Positions 1 through 6,702 of a DNA stretch of 12,035 nt are shown here, one piece after another. Position 1 is the first letter of the stretch. Each line of letters begins with the position of its first letter. A program made the position numbers and the translations under genes. Origin of the DNA: Bacillota bacterium. Its GTDB lineage: Bacteria; Bacillota; Sulfobacillia; JABLXB01. The stretch lies in contig JANLGA010000035.1 in NCBI GenBank assembly GCA_024653225.1, forward strand, positions 1-12,035, in the 5' to 3' direction. Below the pieces are notes generated by a model. That model did no database searches. It was not told the origin of the DNA and saw nothing but the letters and a program-made list of their open reading frames with translations.

Positions 1-114
1 AACATCTGAGGCAACGAATCCCCTTCGTTTAGATTCTTACGTGAGGCAACACGGCGCGGGAGGCTGTGACCATGCGTCCGTCCCGGGGCGAATCCCGAGG
101 CACACTGCGTCACG
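1..114. other. Intergenic region downstream of ychF
   Basis: No gene is supported here. On the minus strand, just after the ychF stop, an imperfect hairpin can form at 82-99 (CCCGGG, six-base loop, CCCGAG, one G-U pair). It has no T-tract, so it is a poor intrinsic terminator. A second small inverted repeat is AACGAA (13-18) with TTCGTT (24-29). The 9-bp word TGAGGCAAC occurs twice, at 7-15 and 42-50. These may belong to the 5' region of the next gene beyond the window edge, but no start codon with a good ribosome binding site is visible. Confidence 0.3.
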
Positions 115-1209
115 TCATGCGAACCGGAACAGTATCACGTCGCCGTCCTCGACCTCGTAGTCCTTGCCCTCCGACCTGACCAGCCCCCTGTCCCTCGCCG
201 CGGGGAAAGATCCGGCCTCCTCCAGGTCGGCCAACCTGACGACTTCCGCTCTCGCGAACCCTTTCTCCATGTCCGTGTGAATCCTGCCGGCCGCGCGCGG
301 AGCCCGAGTCCCCCTGCGTATCGGCCACGCACGGGCTTCCTTCTCGTTGAAAGTGTAGAACGTGATGTAGTCGAGTGCCTCGTACGCCGCCCGGATGACC
401 TTGCGGCTTCCCGGCTCCTCCAGCCCCAACTCTTCAAGGAAAGCGCTCCTGTCGGCCTCCGCCAGTTCCGCGATTTCGGCTTCGAGGCGCGCGGACACCG
501 GGACCACGGGGGAGCCGTCCCGCCGAGCCGTCTCGACGAGCTCGGCGTAGAGTTCGTTTACCGCCGCATCGCCAGTGCCCTCAGCCACGTTGCCGACGTA
601 CACCACCGGCTTCATCGTGATCAGGAAAACGCCCGCCACCAGCGCCCGTTCTTCCGCCCCGAGGCCGGCCCTCCGCGCCGGGATGCCCCGCTTGAGGGCG
701 TCCTCAACCCTCGACAGGGCCGAATCCTCCTGGGCTTCCCTTCTCTCGCCGTACCTGGCCGCCTTTCCGATGCGTTCCCGCCTTCTCTGCACTGTCTCAA
801 GATCGGCGAGCATCAGCTCCAGGTTGACGATTTCGCAGTCCCTGGACGGGCTCACTACCGGTTCGGGATGCGGCACCCCCGGGTCCGCGTGGCACCTCAC
901 GACGTGGATTACGGCGTCCACCTCCCGGATGTGCCCCAGGAAGCGGTTCCCGAGACCCTCGCCCTTGCTGGCACCCCTCACCAGGCCCGCGATATCCACC
1001 ACCTCGAGGAAGGCGGGGACGACTGTCTTCGGCCTGACGATGCGCGCGAGCCGCCCCAACCTGTCGTCGGGCACCGCCGCCGTCCCGGTGTTGGGCTCGA
1101 CGGTCGTGAACGCGTAGGGCGCCGTCGCGGCGCCGGCCGAGGTGAGGCAGTTGAAAAGCGTGGATTTCCCGGCATTAGGCAGTCCGACAAGCCCGCACGA
1201 TATGGGCAT
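115..1209 (-). CDS. ychF: YchF/Obg-family redox-type ATPase
   Basis: This is a 364-aa cytosolic P-loop NTPase of the universal YchF (OLA1-like) group, which prefers ATP over GTP and binds ribosomes; this is family knowledge. Visible motifs are the P-loop PNAGKST at residues 11-17, the G3 motif DIAG at 72-75 followed by a glycine-rich switch II, and a non-canonical G4 NVAE at 207-210 in place of NKxD, the feature linked to ATP preference. The C-terminal TGS/DUF933 domain carries HTDMEKGF at 311-318 and EGKDY near 347. Length matches the family. The ATG start lies one base after the stop of the DUF951 gene, so translation is probably coupled. It is the last gene of a seven-gene operon. The family's regulatory cysteine near residue 35 is replaced by threonine (YAFTTVEPN). 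Confidence 0.97.
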   Translation of the reverse strand: MPISCGLVGLPNAGKSTLFNCLTSAGAATAPYAFTTVEPNTGTAAVPDDRLGRLARIVRPKTVVPAFLEVVDIAGLVRGASKGEGLGNRFLGHIREVDAVIHVVRCHADPGVPHPEPVVSPSRDCEIVNLELMLADLETVQRRRERIGKAARYGERREAQEDSALSRVEDALKRGIPARRAGLGAEERALVAGVFLITMKPVVYVGNVAEGTGDAAVNELYAELVETARRDGSPVVPVSARLEAEIAELAEADRSAFLEELGLEEPGSRKVIRAAYEALDYITFYTFNEKEARAWPIRRGTRAPRAAGRIHTDMEKGFARAEVVRLADLEEAGSFPAARDRGLVRSEGKDYEVEDGDVILFRFA

Positions 1210-1210
1210 C

Positions 1211-1417
1211 TCACCGGCCCCCGTCAGGCGGCGCCGCGGCTTTGGTCACTTTCCTGACGAGCCTCTCGAACCTGGTTCGCGGGATCATCACTCGCCTCCC
1301 ACAACCGAGGCACCTCAATCCGAAATCAATGCCCGTGCGGGTGATCTCCCACGTATTCGAACCGCACGGATGCTGCTTCTTGAGCACGACTATGTCCCCG
1401 AGCGCGAACCTGTTCAC
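1211..1417 (-). CDS. DUF951 family small protein
   Basis: A 68-aa basic protein of the DUF951 family, which is common in Bacillota and has no established function. It begins with the family signature ALGDIVVLKKQHPCG. Three cysteines, one in HPCG and two in CLGCGRR, could form an incomplete zinc-ribbon-like site with His17. The fold suggests nucleic acid or ribosome contact, but that is inference. The GTG start overlaps the mscS stop by four bases (GTGA), with a GGAG ribosome site nine bases upstream. The stop is one base from the ychF ATG. DUF951 next to an MscS gene and ychF recurs in Clostridia, as I recall it. Confidence 0.9.
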   Translation of the reverse strand: MNRFALGDIVVLKKQHPCGSNTWEITRTGIDFGLRCLGCGRRVMIPRTRFERLVRKVTKAAAPPDGGR

Positions 1418-2289
1418 GGTCCACCACTCCCACCGACTCGCCCCGGCGACTCCCCGTCCTCGACCTCGTCGCCGACCGGCCGCACGCAGACTTCAGGGAA
1501 TCGTATGTTCGATTCCTGCAGCGACTCCACCACGGCCTTCCGGATTTCCCTCTCGAGGACCCATTGAGTGCCGGGCTCGGCCTTAGCCACGACGGTGTAC
1601 ACCGCCCGGTTCCCCTTGATCTCGGAGACGCCGAGGACGCTCGCGCCGGGATCGGTCTCGCCGAGCCGGGTTCCGACCCTCCCGCACGCTCGGGCGAGCG
1701 CCCCGATGACCCGCTCCGGCGATTCCCGGCAATCCACGGGGACGTCCACCCGCACCCTCACCGCGCCGCGGCAGTAGTTGGTCACGCGGTCGATCGTGCT
1801 GTATCGAACGAAGTGGAGACCGCCGTCGAAATCCCTCACCTTGACGGTCGTCAGCCCCATCTCCTCGACGGTTCCCTCCACCCCGGCAGTGGCGATGTGG
1901 TCCCCGATGTTGAACTGGTCGTCATAGAGCACGACGAAGCCGGCCACCAAGTCGCGAAACAGGTTCTGCGCGCCCAACCCCACAACGATTCCCACCACGC
2001 CCGCGCCCGCCAGCAGCGTCCTCGTCTCAATCCCCAGCATGTCAAGCATTACGAGCACGACCAGGGCGTCAACGACGAACCTGAGAAGGCTCTTCGACAC
2101 CCCTCGCAGGGTTCGCCCCCTGCCGCCGGCACCTGCCCGTCCCGGGGCGGGCGCTAATCGGTCAATGAGGGCATTTCCGAGCCTGACCGTGAGGTGCCCC
2201 GCCGCGGCGGCCGTTGCCAGTTTCGCCACGAATATTCCCGCGGCGCCCGAAAACGCCCTCCCGGCGAGGGCCGCCCACGGCGCGTTCAT
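1414..2289 (-). CDS. mscS: Small-conductance mechanosensitive channel (MscS family)
   Basis: A 291-aa inner-membrane channel that releases solutes on hypo-osmotic shock. A first membrane helix falls around residues 15-42, a second around 69-86, and the glycine/alanine-rich pore helix around 93-120. The pore helix runs into the family motif GLGAQNLFRDLVAGF (104-118), followed by the beta-domain signature DDQFNIGDHI. A cytoplasmic mixed alpha/beta domain extends to about residue 272, and an acidic, glycine-rich tail closes the protein. The length suits the short, three-helix MscS class. The ATG start overlaps the preceding yedF-like stop by four bases (ATGA) and the stop overlaps the DUF951 start by four, so it is translationally coupled on both sides. 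Confidence 0.95.
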   Translation of the reverse strand: MNAPWAALAGRAFSGAAGIFVAKLATAAAAGHLTVRLGNALIDRLAPAPGRAGAGGRGRTLRGVSKSLLRFVVDALVVLVMLDMLGIETRTLLAGAGVVGIVVGLGAQNLFRDLVAGFVVLYDDQFNIGDHIATAGVEGTVEEMGLTTVKVRDFDGGLHFVRYSTIDRVTNYCRGAVRVRVDVPVDCRESPERVIGALARACGRVGTRLGETDPGASVLGVSEIKGNRAVYTVVAKAEPGTQWVLEREIRKAVVESLQESNIRFPEVCVRPVGDEVEDGESPGRVGGSGGP

Positions 2290-2738
2290 ACGGTGATTAC
2301 CTTGCGCGCGGCCAGCAACATCTCAACTATGTGAAACATGCCGGCCCGCGAGCCGACTACTGGTTCCCTTCGGAAGTAGTTGCACGACGTGGAACAGCAC
2401 ACGACTTCGGTGCCCTGCTTCTCTATGGTCTCAAGCACATTCAGCACCGGCGACTGCTCGCAAGCCAGCAGGATCGCGTCGTTTACCAGTACGAGGGTCT
2501 TCACCACCGGCGGCATCTCGCAAAGGCTCGCGAGGAACATCCCCATAAGCCTGGACCCGATCTCGCGCGCGGCCTCGCCCGATCCGTCACCGAGATATTG
2601 CCCCCGAACCAGAATCGCCACTCCTACCCCCTCTTCCAACGCCTCCATCTTTGGGAGTTCGAGGTAGTAGTGCTCCGGCTTGGGCTCGACCGCCATGCCC
2701 GAGGTGCTCTCCTCGGCGCCGGGTTTCGTCCTCTCCAT
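2286..2738 (-). CDS. DsrE-family protein, YedF-like (no TusA domain)
   Basis: A 150-aa cytosolic protein matching the C-terminal DsrE-like domain of YedF, the 'sulfurtransferase-like selenium metabolism protein'. Matching elements are LGDGSGEAAREIGSRLMGMF (49-68), the strand VKTLVLVNDAILLAC (79-93), SPVLNVLETIEKQGTEVVCC (96-115) and a terminal GMFHIVEMLLAARKVI. Full YedF proteins carry an N-terminal TusA/SirA domain of about 70 residues. Here only about 35 unrelated residues precede the DsrE domain, so it is a stand-alone version. The usual CGTC motif reads CCSTSC (114-119), so the second cysteine is displaced by one. Start: ATG seven bases after a GGGGGGG tract and one base after the cvpA stop. 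A role in sulfur or selenium transfer is plausible but unproven; no selD, selA or selB gene is in view. Confidence 0.8.
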   Translation of the reverse strand: MERTKPGAEESTSGMAVEPKPEHYYLELPKMEALEEGVGVAILVRGQYLGDGSGEAAREIGSRLMGMFLASLCEMPPVVKTLVLVNDAILLACEQSPVLNVLETIEKQGTEVVCCSTSCNYFRREPVVGSRAGMFHIVEMLLAARKVITV

Positions 2739-2739
2739 A

Positions 2740-3393
2740 TCATGACCCCCCCATCCGCGTCCATCCCATGACCCAGGGCGTGACGCGGGCCACCAGGTCC
2801 GCAGCGAGGCCCAGGAAGTACGACCCCTGGATGACGGCCGGCCTTATGGCCCCCACCCCAACCAGCGGCATCATGAGCACCCATAAGACCGCGACGTTGG
2901 CGAATCCGAGCGCACCGCCGAGCGCCGCGCCGGCGACCCGGTTGACGAGCGCGGCCGGGCCCTGTTGGAACGGGAAGGCCATGATTCGGCTGATTCCGAC
3001 CAGGACTATCCGGAGGACTACCAGCAACACCGTGAAACATACCCCGGCCAGCGCGGCCCTCCCAAGAAAGTCGGCGACGATCTCCATTCCTCCCGCGATG
3101 TCCAGCCTGACCCCGAGGAACGCGGGAAACCTCATGGCCTGTATGACCCTGTCTATGCCGCTCGCCGCCGGCAGGGACGCGCTGAGGGCCCGCTTGATGT
3201 ATCCGGCGGCGATGTCGCCGGCTCCGGTATACGTATCGAGGACGCTCATCAGCGGCTTACACAGCAGCACGGCTCCTATTATTGACGCGAGTCCGGCGAC
3301 TATTCCAAAGAAGCATGCCGCCAGCCCCCTTCTCCAACCCGAGACCACGCAATAGAGAAGATACACGCATATGAATGCATCCACCCAGCTCAC
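2740..3393 (-). CDS. CvpA-family membrane protein
   Basis: A 217-aa integral membrane protein of the CvpA (colicin V production)/YshB family. Four hydrophobic segments are seen at roughly residues 3-17, 24-44, 112-136 and 153-180. The opening SWVDAFICVYLLYCVVSGWRRG matches the family's 'D-x-hydrophobic... G-x-x-RG' start, and NRVAGAALGGALG (151-163) matches the conserved NR-x-x-G-x-x-x-G motif before the last helix. The C-terminal tail is short. The GTG start has an AGGGGG ribosome site seven bases upstream and lies four bases after the stop of the preceding gene. CvpA proteins are tied to envelope homeostasis, but the biochemical role is unsettled. Assignment is by family pattern, with fair certainty. 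Confidence 0.82.
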   Translation of the reverse strand: MSWVDAFICVYLLYCVVSGWRRGLAACFFGIVAGLASIIGAVLLCKPLMSVLDTYTGAGDIAAGYIKRALSASLPAASGIDRVIQAMRFPAFLGVRLDIAGGMEIVADFLGRAALAGVCFTVLLVVLRIVLVGISRIMAFPFQQGPAALVNRVAGAALGGALGFANVAVLWVLMMPLVGVGAIRPAVIQGSYFLGLAADLVARVTPWVMGWTRMGGS

Positions 3394-3397
3394 AGTA

Positions 3398-3808
3398 CTA
3401 CCCCCTAACGGCCCTCTTTTGCTCTTCGCGACCCGGCATCACGGTCATGAGCGCGTGCGCGACCGCGCCGGGGAAAACGGGCTCTACGATCCCGCCAAGG
3501 TAACGCTGGGCCAACCAGCTTGCCCCGGACGAGATGACAGCCAGGCATGCGTATGCCGCCATGTCCCCGAGCATGTCCTCGAGGTAGTACGTCTCTTCCC
3601 TGTTCAAGATCACCCTGAGCGCGTCACCGGTGACCTTCATTGACGAGAATACCAGCGCGGTCCTGACCAGCGCCGGCAGGCGCGCGTCAGCGGTCCACGT
3701 ACATAGTAGCGCACCCGAGACCACTCCGCCCAGTATTGCAATTATGTCGTGCGCGCGGATCCCGCCCACCACCTGCACCTCATCCGTCGGACCATTCGTC
3801 GGCCTCAT
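3398..3808 (-). CDS. Unrecognised small membrane protein
   Basis: A 136-aa protein that I cannot place in a family. It has a short polar N-terminus and likely hydrophobic segments near residues 21-38, 44-56 and 83-100, with a weaker one around 106-124. A charged stretch between them contains NREETYYLEDMLGDM (69-83). It ends in a basic tail. Its ATG overlaps the stop of the propeller gene by four bases (ATGA), and its TAG is four bases from the cvpA start, so it is very likely a real, translationally coupled gene. A start at one of the GTG codons near residues 11-14, preceded by a GAGG-like site, is also possible. Its position suggests a partner of the anchored propeller protein or of CvpA. 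Confidence 0.7.
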   Translation of the reverse strand: MRPTNGPTDEVQVVGGIRAHDIIAILGGVVSGALLCTWTADARLPALVRTALVFSSMKVTGDALRVILNREETYYLEDMLGDMAAYACLAVISSGASWLAQRYLGGIVEPVFPGAVAHALMTVMPGREEQKRAVRG

Positions 3809-4980
3809 CTGAACGCGTACGAGGAGACCTCGCCCGCCTCCGTACTCACGTGAAGCACGTCCCCGTCTCTCGACACCTCCAGGCCCGCCACCGGAGAGTC
3901 CGTCCTAAGCTCCCAGAGAACCTCGCCCGATGCCGACAGGGCCACCACCGAGGACGACGTGCCGACGACGACGCCCCTCTCGTAACGTCGTACCCTCGTT
4001 ACACCGCGGCCCACGTCAATCCTCCACAAACGCGTCCCACGTAGATCATACATTGCCACAGAGTCCCGCATAAAGAGCGAGCGGAGGCCATTACCCGGGA
4101 TTTTTCGGACTGCCACCATGACCCCGTCTTCCGCGGCGGACACGTCCACCGGTCGGCCCCCGGGTTCCGCACACCACCGGAGCCGTCCCTGCAGGTCATA
4201 TGCGTAGACGCAGGTGCTCGATCCGGCGGCCACGATTCCCGCCTCCTTGCTCACCGACAAGCACCTCACGAGACCGGGGACCGACTCCGTCTCCCTGCAG
4301 CCGGCGTCCGTGACGATATGAATGCTGGTTGACGGGTAATCCTTCGCCTGCAACGCCGTTATCGTGTATATCCCTCCGCCCCAGCCGCGGAGATACAGCG
4401 GTGTTCCCGACGCCTGATGGTCCCAGCGGGCTCGTCCCTGGGCGCCGACCAGCCTCACCTTGAAGCATCCGGGCTCCGACGACTCCACTACGACGGCCGC
4501 ACCGGAATCAGCCGCATTCGAGGCGGCCATGATCACGCCCGGCATTTTCGGGAGCATCGGCGGCGCGGGGACACCGTCGGCAGCGAACGTCCTCACTCCC
4601 CCGGTGTCCGGCCGGGCCACTGTAACTGTCCCGTCGCCGCGGCTGATCGCGGCCCCCGTCGGCCCCGTCGCGTCCACTGCGACGCCTTTCTCTGAGATCC
4701 TCGAGACCCGGATACAGTCGGGGAAACGAGATACCAGCAGCAGCCCGCGCACCCCGGGCACCACCACGGACCCGGGTGGAGCGGTCGCCGAGAATTGGCG
4801 AGCCGGGGGCCGGCGCCGCCCATAAGCCGCGAGCCTGAACGCCGATACCCCGACGGCAACGGCCAGTAAAACCGCAGCCAGCGCGAGGATTCTTCTCAGG
4901 GCTCTCAGGGCGACGCCCCGCAACTCCGGCCGGCCCATACCTGTTCCAGCGGGTACGCTCATCAGGAGGTTCCGTCCCAT
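3805..4980 (-). CDS. Membrane-anchored beta-propeller-like (PQQ/WD40-type) protein
   Basis: A 391-aa protein with a basic N-terminus (RALRR, 26-30) and one membrane helix at about 31-50, followed by an extracytoplasmic domain, so topology is N-in/C-out. The exported part is made of short repeats typical of PQQ-like or DUF5711-like propellers: GRARWDHQ (182-189), YDLQGRLRWC (261-270), YDLRGTRLWR (311-320) and ALSASGEVLWEL (347-358). In each, a turn with a glycine leads to a conserved Trp about 40-50 residues after the previous one. No enzyme motif or PQQ ligand set is visible, so a binding or sensing role is more likely than catalysis (inference). ATG start with AAGGG six bases upstream; first gene of the seven-gene operon, divergent from yyaC. 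Confidence 0.75.
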   Translation of the reverse strand: MGRNLLMSVPAGTGMGRPELRGVALRALRRILALAAVLLAVAVGVSAFRLAAYGRRRPPARQFSATAPPGSVVVPGVRGLLLVSRFPDCIRVSRISEKGVAVDATGPTGAAISRGDGTVTVARPDTGGVRTFAADGVPAPPMLPKMPGVIMAASNAADSGAAVVVESSEPGCFKVRLVGAQGRARWDHQASGTPLYLRGWGGGIYTITALQAKDYPSTSIHIVTDAGCRETESVPGLVRCLSVSKEAGIVAAGSSTCVYAYDLQGRLRWCAEPGGRPVDVSAAEDGVMVAVRKIPGNGLRSLFMRDSVAMYDLRGTRLWRIDVGRGVTRVRRYERGVVVGTSSSVVALSASGEVLWELRTDSPVAGLEVSRDGDVLHVSTEAGEVSSYAFR

Positions 4981-5052
4981 TTCCGGCCCTTTGACCTGTA
5001 CGATCTTGTATTCGCTGAACCCGCGGGGTATCCTCCGCTCCGGCAGAGGACC

Positions 5053-5078
5053 GGGGGTTCGATTCGATGCATACCCCC
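5053..5078. repeat. Inverted repeat in the divergent control region
   Basis: A 6-bp perfect inverted repeat, GGGGGT at 5053-5058 and ACCCCC at 5073-5078, separated by 14 bases that contain TCGATTCGAT. It sits midway between the divergent starts at 4980 and 5131 and touches the candidate -35 element of yyaC. It could be an operator or a chance G/C-rich palindrome. Confidence 0.25.
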
Positions 5079-5097
5079 AGCATCCTGGCCATATACT
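5069..5097 (+). promoter_or_regulatory. Candidate yyaC promoter
   Basis: TATACT at 5092-5097 matches the -10 consensus in five of six positions and would start transcription about 27 bases before the yyaC GTG. The -35 area reads GCATA (5069-5073), which is unlike the housekeeping TTGACA but resembles the GYATA/GNATA -35 of forespore sigma factors (sigmaF/sigmaG). Overlapping sequence GGCCATATAC (5087-5096) is a partial fit to a sigmaF -10, but the spacing is a little short. A second, weaker housekeeping candidate is TTGTAT (5006-5011) with TATCCT (5029-5034), 17 bases apart. The sigma class cannot be settled by eye. Confidence 0.35.
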
Positions 5098-5130
5098 CTA
5101 TCGTGCCATGCGCTTCCGGGGGGTGGAGCG

Positions 5131-5727
5131 GTGCTCGGAGATTTCGACGACCGAATAGACGTGCGGCGCCCCGACGCCTCCCGCCGCCTCTGCGCCGCCC
5201 TCCTCAGGCTGCTGGAACCCGAGCGCAGGAGGCCGATATGTGTCCTCTGCATAGGCAGCGACCGTTCCACGGGGGATTCGCTGGGACCCCTGGTCGGGTC
5301 CGAGCTGAAGAAGGCCCGTCTCCCGGGGGTGACGGTCCTGGGGGATCTCGAGAAGCCCCTCCATGCCGGCAACCTCGTTCACGAGCTCGCGGGCGCGCCC
5401 TTCACGGACCCGTCCACCCTGAAGATCGCCGTGGACGCATGCCTCGGGACGCACGACCACGTGGGCAGTGTACTCGTGGGAAGGGGGTCACTGAGGCCGG
5501 GGGCGGGGTTGTACAAGACACTCCCGGCAGTGGGGGACGTTTTCGTCACCGGCACTGTGAATGTCGGCGGCTTCATGGAATACCTAGTCCTTCAGAGCAC
5601 CCGCCTGGGGTTGGTTATTGCGATGGCCGAGGTAATAGCGTGCGGCCTGCACTGGGCCATCGCCTCCCTTTCCGGAGCGAAGATTCCTCGCGCGGACGCG
5701 GCACTTGCCAATCAGTCCGGGCCATGA
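5131..5727 (+). CDS. yyaC: Spore protease YyaC (GPR-like fold, DUF1256)
   Basis: A 198-aa protein of the YyaC family, found in endospore formers and related in fold to the germination protease GPR and to HybD-type maturation proteases. Diagnostic motifs are CIGSDRSTGDSLGPLVG (40-56), DLEKP-LHAGNL (72-82), VDACLG (101-106), PGAGLYKTLPAVGD (123-136) and TGTVNVGGFMEYLVLQSTRL (140-159). The conserved acidic residues Asp44, Asp49 and Asp102 are present. The GTG start has GGTGGAG just upstream. It is the only plus-strand gene in the window. In Bacillus subtilis yyaC follows spo0J (parB); here it is displaced but remains in the same neighbourhood. It overlaps the end of the convergent ykuS by 16 bases. 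The substrate is unknown. Confidence 0.95.
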   Translation: MLGDFDDRIDVRRPDASRRLCAALLRLLEPERRRPICVLCIGSDRSTGDSLGPLVGSELKKARLPGVTVLGDLEKPLHAGNLVHELAGAPFTDPSTLKIAVDACLGTHDHVGSVLVGRGSLRPGAGLYKTLPAVGDVFVTGTVNVGGFMEYLVLQSTRLGLVIAMAEVIACGLHWAIASLSGAKIPRADAALANQSGP

Positions 5728-5969
5728 AGGCGAAGCCTGTCCGCGACGACCCGCACCACTTCCATTTCTTTCATACCGCTCGCGTCTATCACGGGAGATC
5801 TCGTGCCTGTGTCCTGCACATTCAAGAAGTCGCGATCCATGCCCTTGATCACCACGGCGTCGGCCGCTTTCCAGCGAGGGTCGTCGAGGCCGATCACCTC
5901 GTATCCCGCATCTCGCAGAGCACGGGCGACATTGGACAGCTCGCCCTCAACGGCTACCGTCTTCCCCAC
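5712..5969 (-). CDS. ykuS: YkuS family protein (UPF0180)
   Basis: A small protein of about 85 aa in the YkuS/UPF0180 family of Bacillota, with no known function. The match covers its whole length: KTVAVEGELSNVARALRDAG, then GYEVIGLDD, then ADAVVIKGMDRDFLNVQDT and SPVIDASGMKEMEVVRVVADRL, in the family order. The GTG at 5969 is chosen because GGAGG lies nine bases upstream and the family starts just before 'VEGELS'. A GTG at 6002, also preceded by AGGAG, would add 11 residues (GRLPGRRWSR) that do not look like family sequence. It is probably the last gene of the dgkB-like operon. No terminator is visible between it and the convergent yyaC. Confidence 0.87.
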   Translation of the reverse strand: MGKTVAVEGELSNVARALRDAGYEVIGLDDPRWKAADAVVIKGMDRDFLNVQDTGTRSPVIDASGMKEMEVVRVVADRLRLHGPD

Positions 5970-5978
5970 GCGGGACCA

Positions 5979-5983
5979 CCTCC
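5979..5983 (-). promoter_or_regulatory. Ribosome binding site deciding the ykuS start
   Basis: GGAGG on the minus strand, nine bases before GTG 5969. It lies inside the alternative longer frame from 6002 and supports the shorter start. Confidence 0.55.
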
Positions 5984-6065
5984 GACCCGGAAGTCTCCCC
6001 ACTTCCCCCCTCTCCTATCCGCTGCCCCGCCCGCTCTTCACAGGCGCCCGTCCGGTTCCGACCGG

Positions 6066-6698
6066 TCACCTGCACTCGCGCAGCGCAGCTATCACCTCTT
6101 CGTCCTCAACCTGGTCGAACCTCGCGTACCACTGTCCGACGGCGTAGAACGGCTCCGGACTGGCGAGGCATACCAAGTGATCGACCTCCCCCGACAGTCT
6201 CTCGAGCGCTTCCGTCGGGGCGACCGGCACCGCAAGCACAGTGGAAGAGGGGGATTGGGCGCTCACGGATCGCAGGGCGGCGGTAATCGTTAGGCCCGTC
6301 GCTATGCCGTCATCCACCACCACCACGTCAGCCGAGGCGAGGTCCATGGGGGGGAGTCCCCTCCTGAAGACCTCGAGCCTGCGCTCTATCTCGCGGATTT
6401 CGTCTCGCACGCGCATCTGGATGTATCTGTCGTCAACGCGAAGGGCGGCCTTTAGCGAATCATCGAGGATCAGGGTTCCATCCTGGGTGACCGCGCCGAC
6501 GGCCAACTCGGGATTGAACGGTGCGCCTATCTTGCGGGGGATTATCACATCCAGCGGGGCGCGCAGCCCTTTCGCCACCTCGGCCGCCACGATGACCCCG
6601 CCCCTTGGGATGCCGAGGACCACCGGCCTCGCCAGATTCAACCGCCGGACTTCGTCGAGCAGCAGAAGGCCGGCCTGAACCCTGTCCCTGAGAATCAA
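6066..6698 (-). CDS. Predicted phosphoribosyltransferase (COG1926-like)
   Basis: A type I phosphoribosyltransferase of about 210 aa. The PRPP-binding motif is clear: VVVVDDGIATGLT, with the two acidic residues preceded by four hydrophobic ones. The N-terminal half carries VLGIPRGG, the pyrophosphate-loop region, followed by the lid segment DVIIPRKIGAPFNPELAVGA typical of the COG1926 'predicted phosphoribosyltransferase' group. The substrate base is unknown; the hood is unlike those of the standard purine and pyrimidine salvage enzymes. I place the start at TTG 6698 because GGGAGGTG lies just upstream with seven-base spacing, four bases after the lipid kinase stop. A GTG at 6716 would add six residues and overlap that gene. 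It is co-transcribed with the lipid kinase and probably with ykuS. Confidence 0.88.
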   Translation of the reverse strand: MILRDRVQAGLLLLDEVRRLNLARPVVLGIPRGGVIVAAEVAKGLRAPLDVIIPRKIGAPFNPELAVGAVTQDGTLILDDSLKAALRVDDRYIQMRVRDEIREIERRLEVFRRGLPPMDLASADVVVVDDGIATGLTITAALRSVSAQSPSSTVLAVPVAPTEALERLSGEVDHLVCLASPEPFYAVGQWYARFDQVEDEEVIAALRECR

Positions 6699-6702
6699 CC
6701 GC

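Noticed and set aside
277..1257. Long plus-strand frame of 326 aa opposite ychF
   Set aside because: The opposite strand encodes an intact, well-conserved YchF. The plus frame is rich in Arg, Pro and His, as expected for a high-GC shadow frame.
2381..2396. Partial parS-like match (12 of 16) inside the YedF-like gene
   Set aside because: One half, ACGTGGAACA, is perfect but the other half and the central CACGTG are broken. The bases are explained by the coding of the Cys-Ser-Thr-Ser-Cys stretch.
3843..3858. CACGTGAAGCA resembling parS
   Set aside because: Most of the left half does not match, and it lies in coding sequence of the propeller gene.
6052..6065. Short hairpin CCGGT-TCCG-ACCGG after the phosphoribosyltransferase gene
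   Set aside because: The stem is only 5 bp and no T-tract follows on the minus strand, so it is not a terminator.
5067..6293. Plus-strand frame of 408 aa covering yyaC, ykuS and part of the phosphoribosyltransferase
   Set aside because: It is out of frame with the recognised yyaC and has Arg/Gly/Pro-rich composition without any family motif, so it is a shadow frame.
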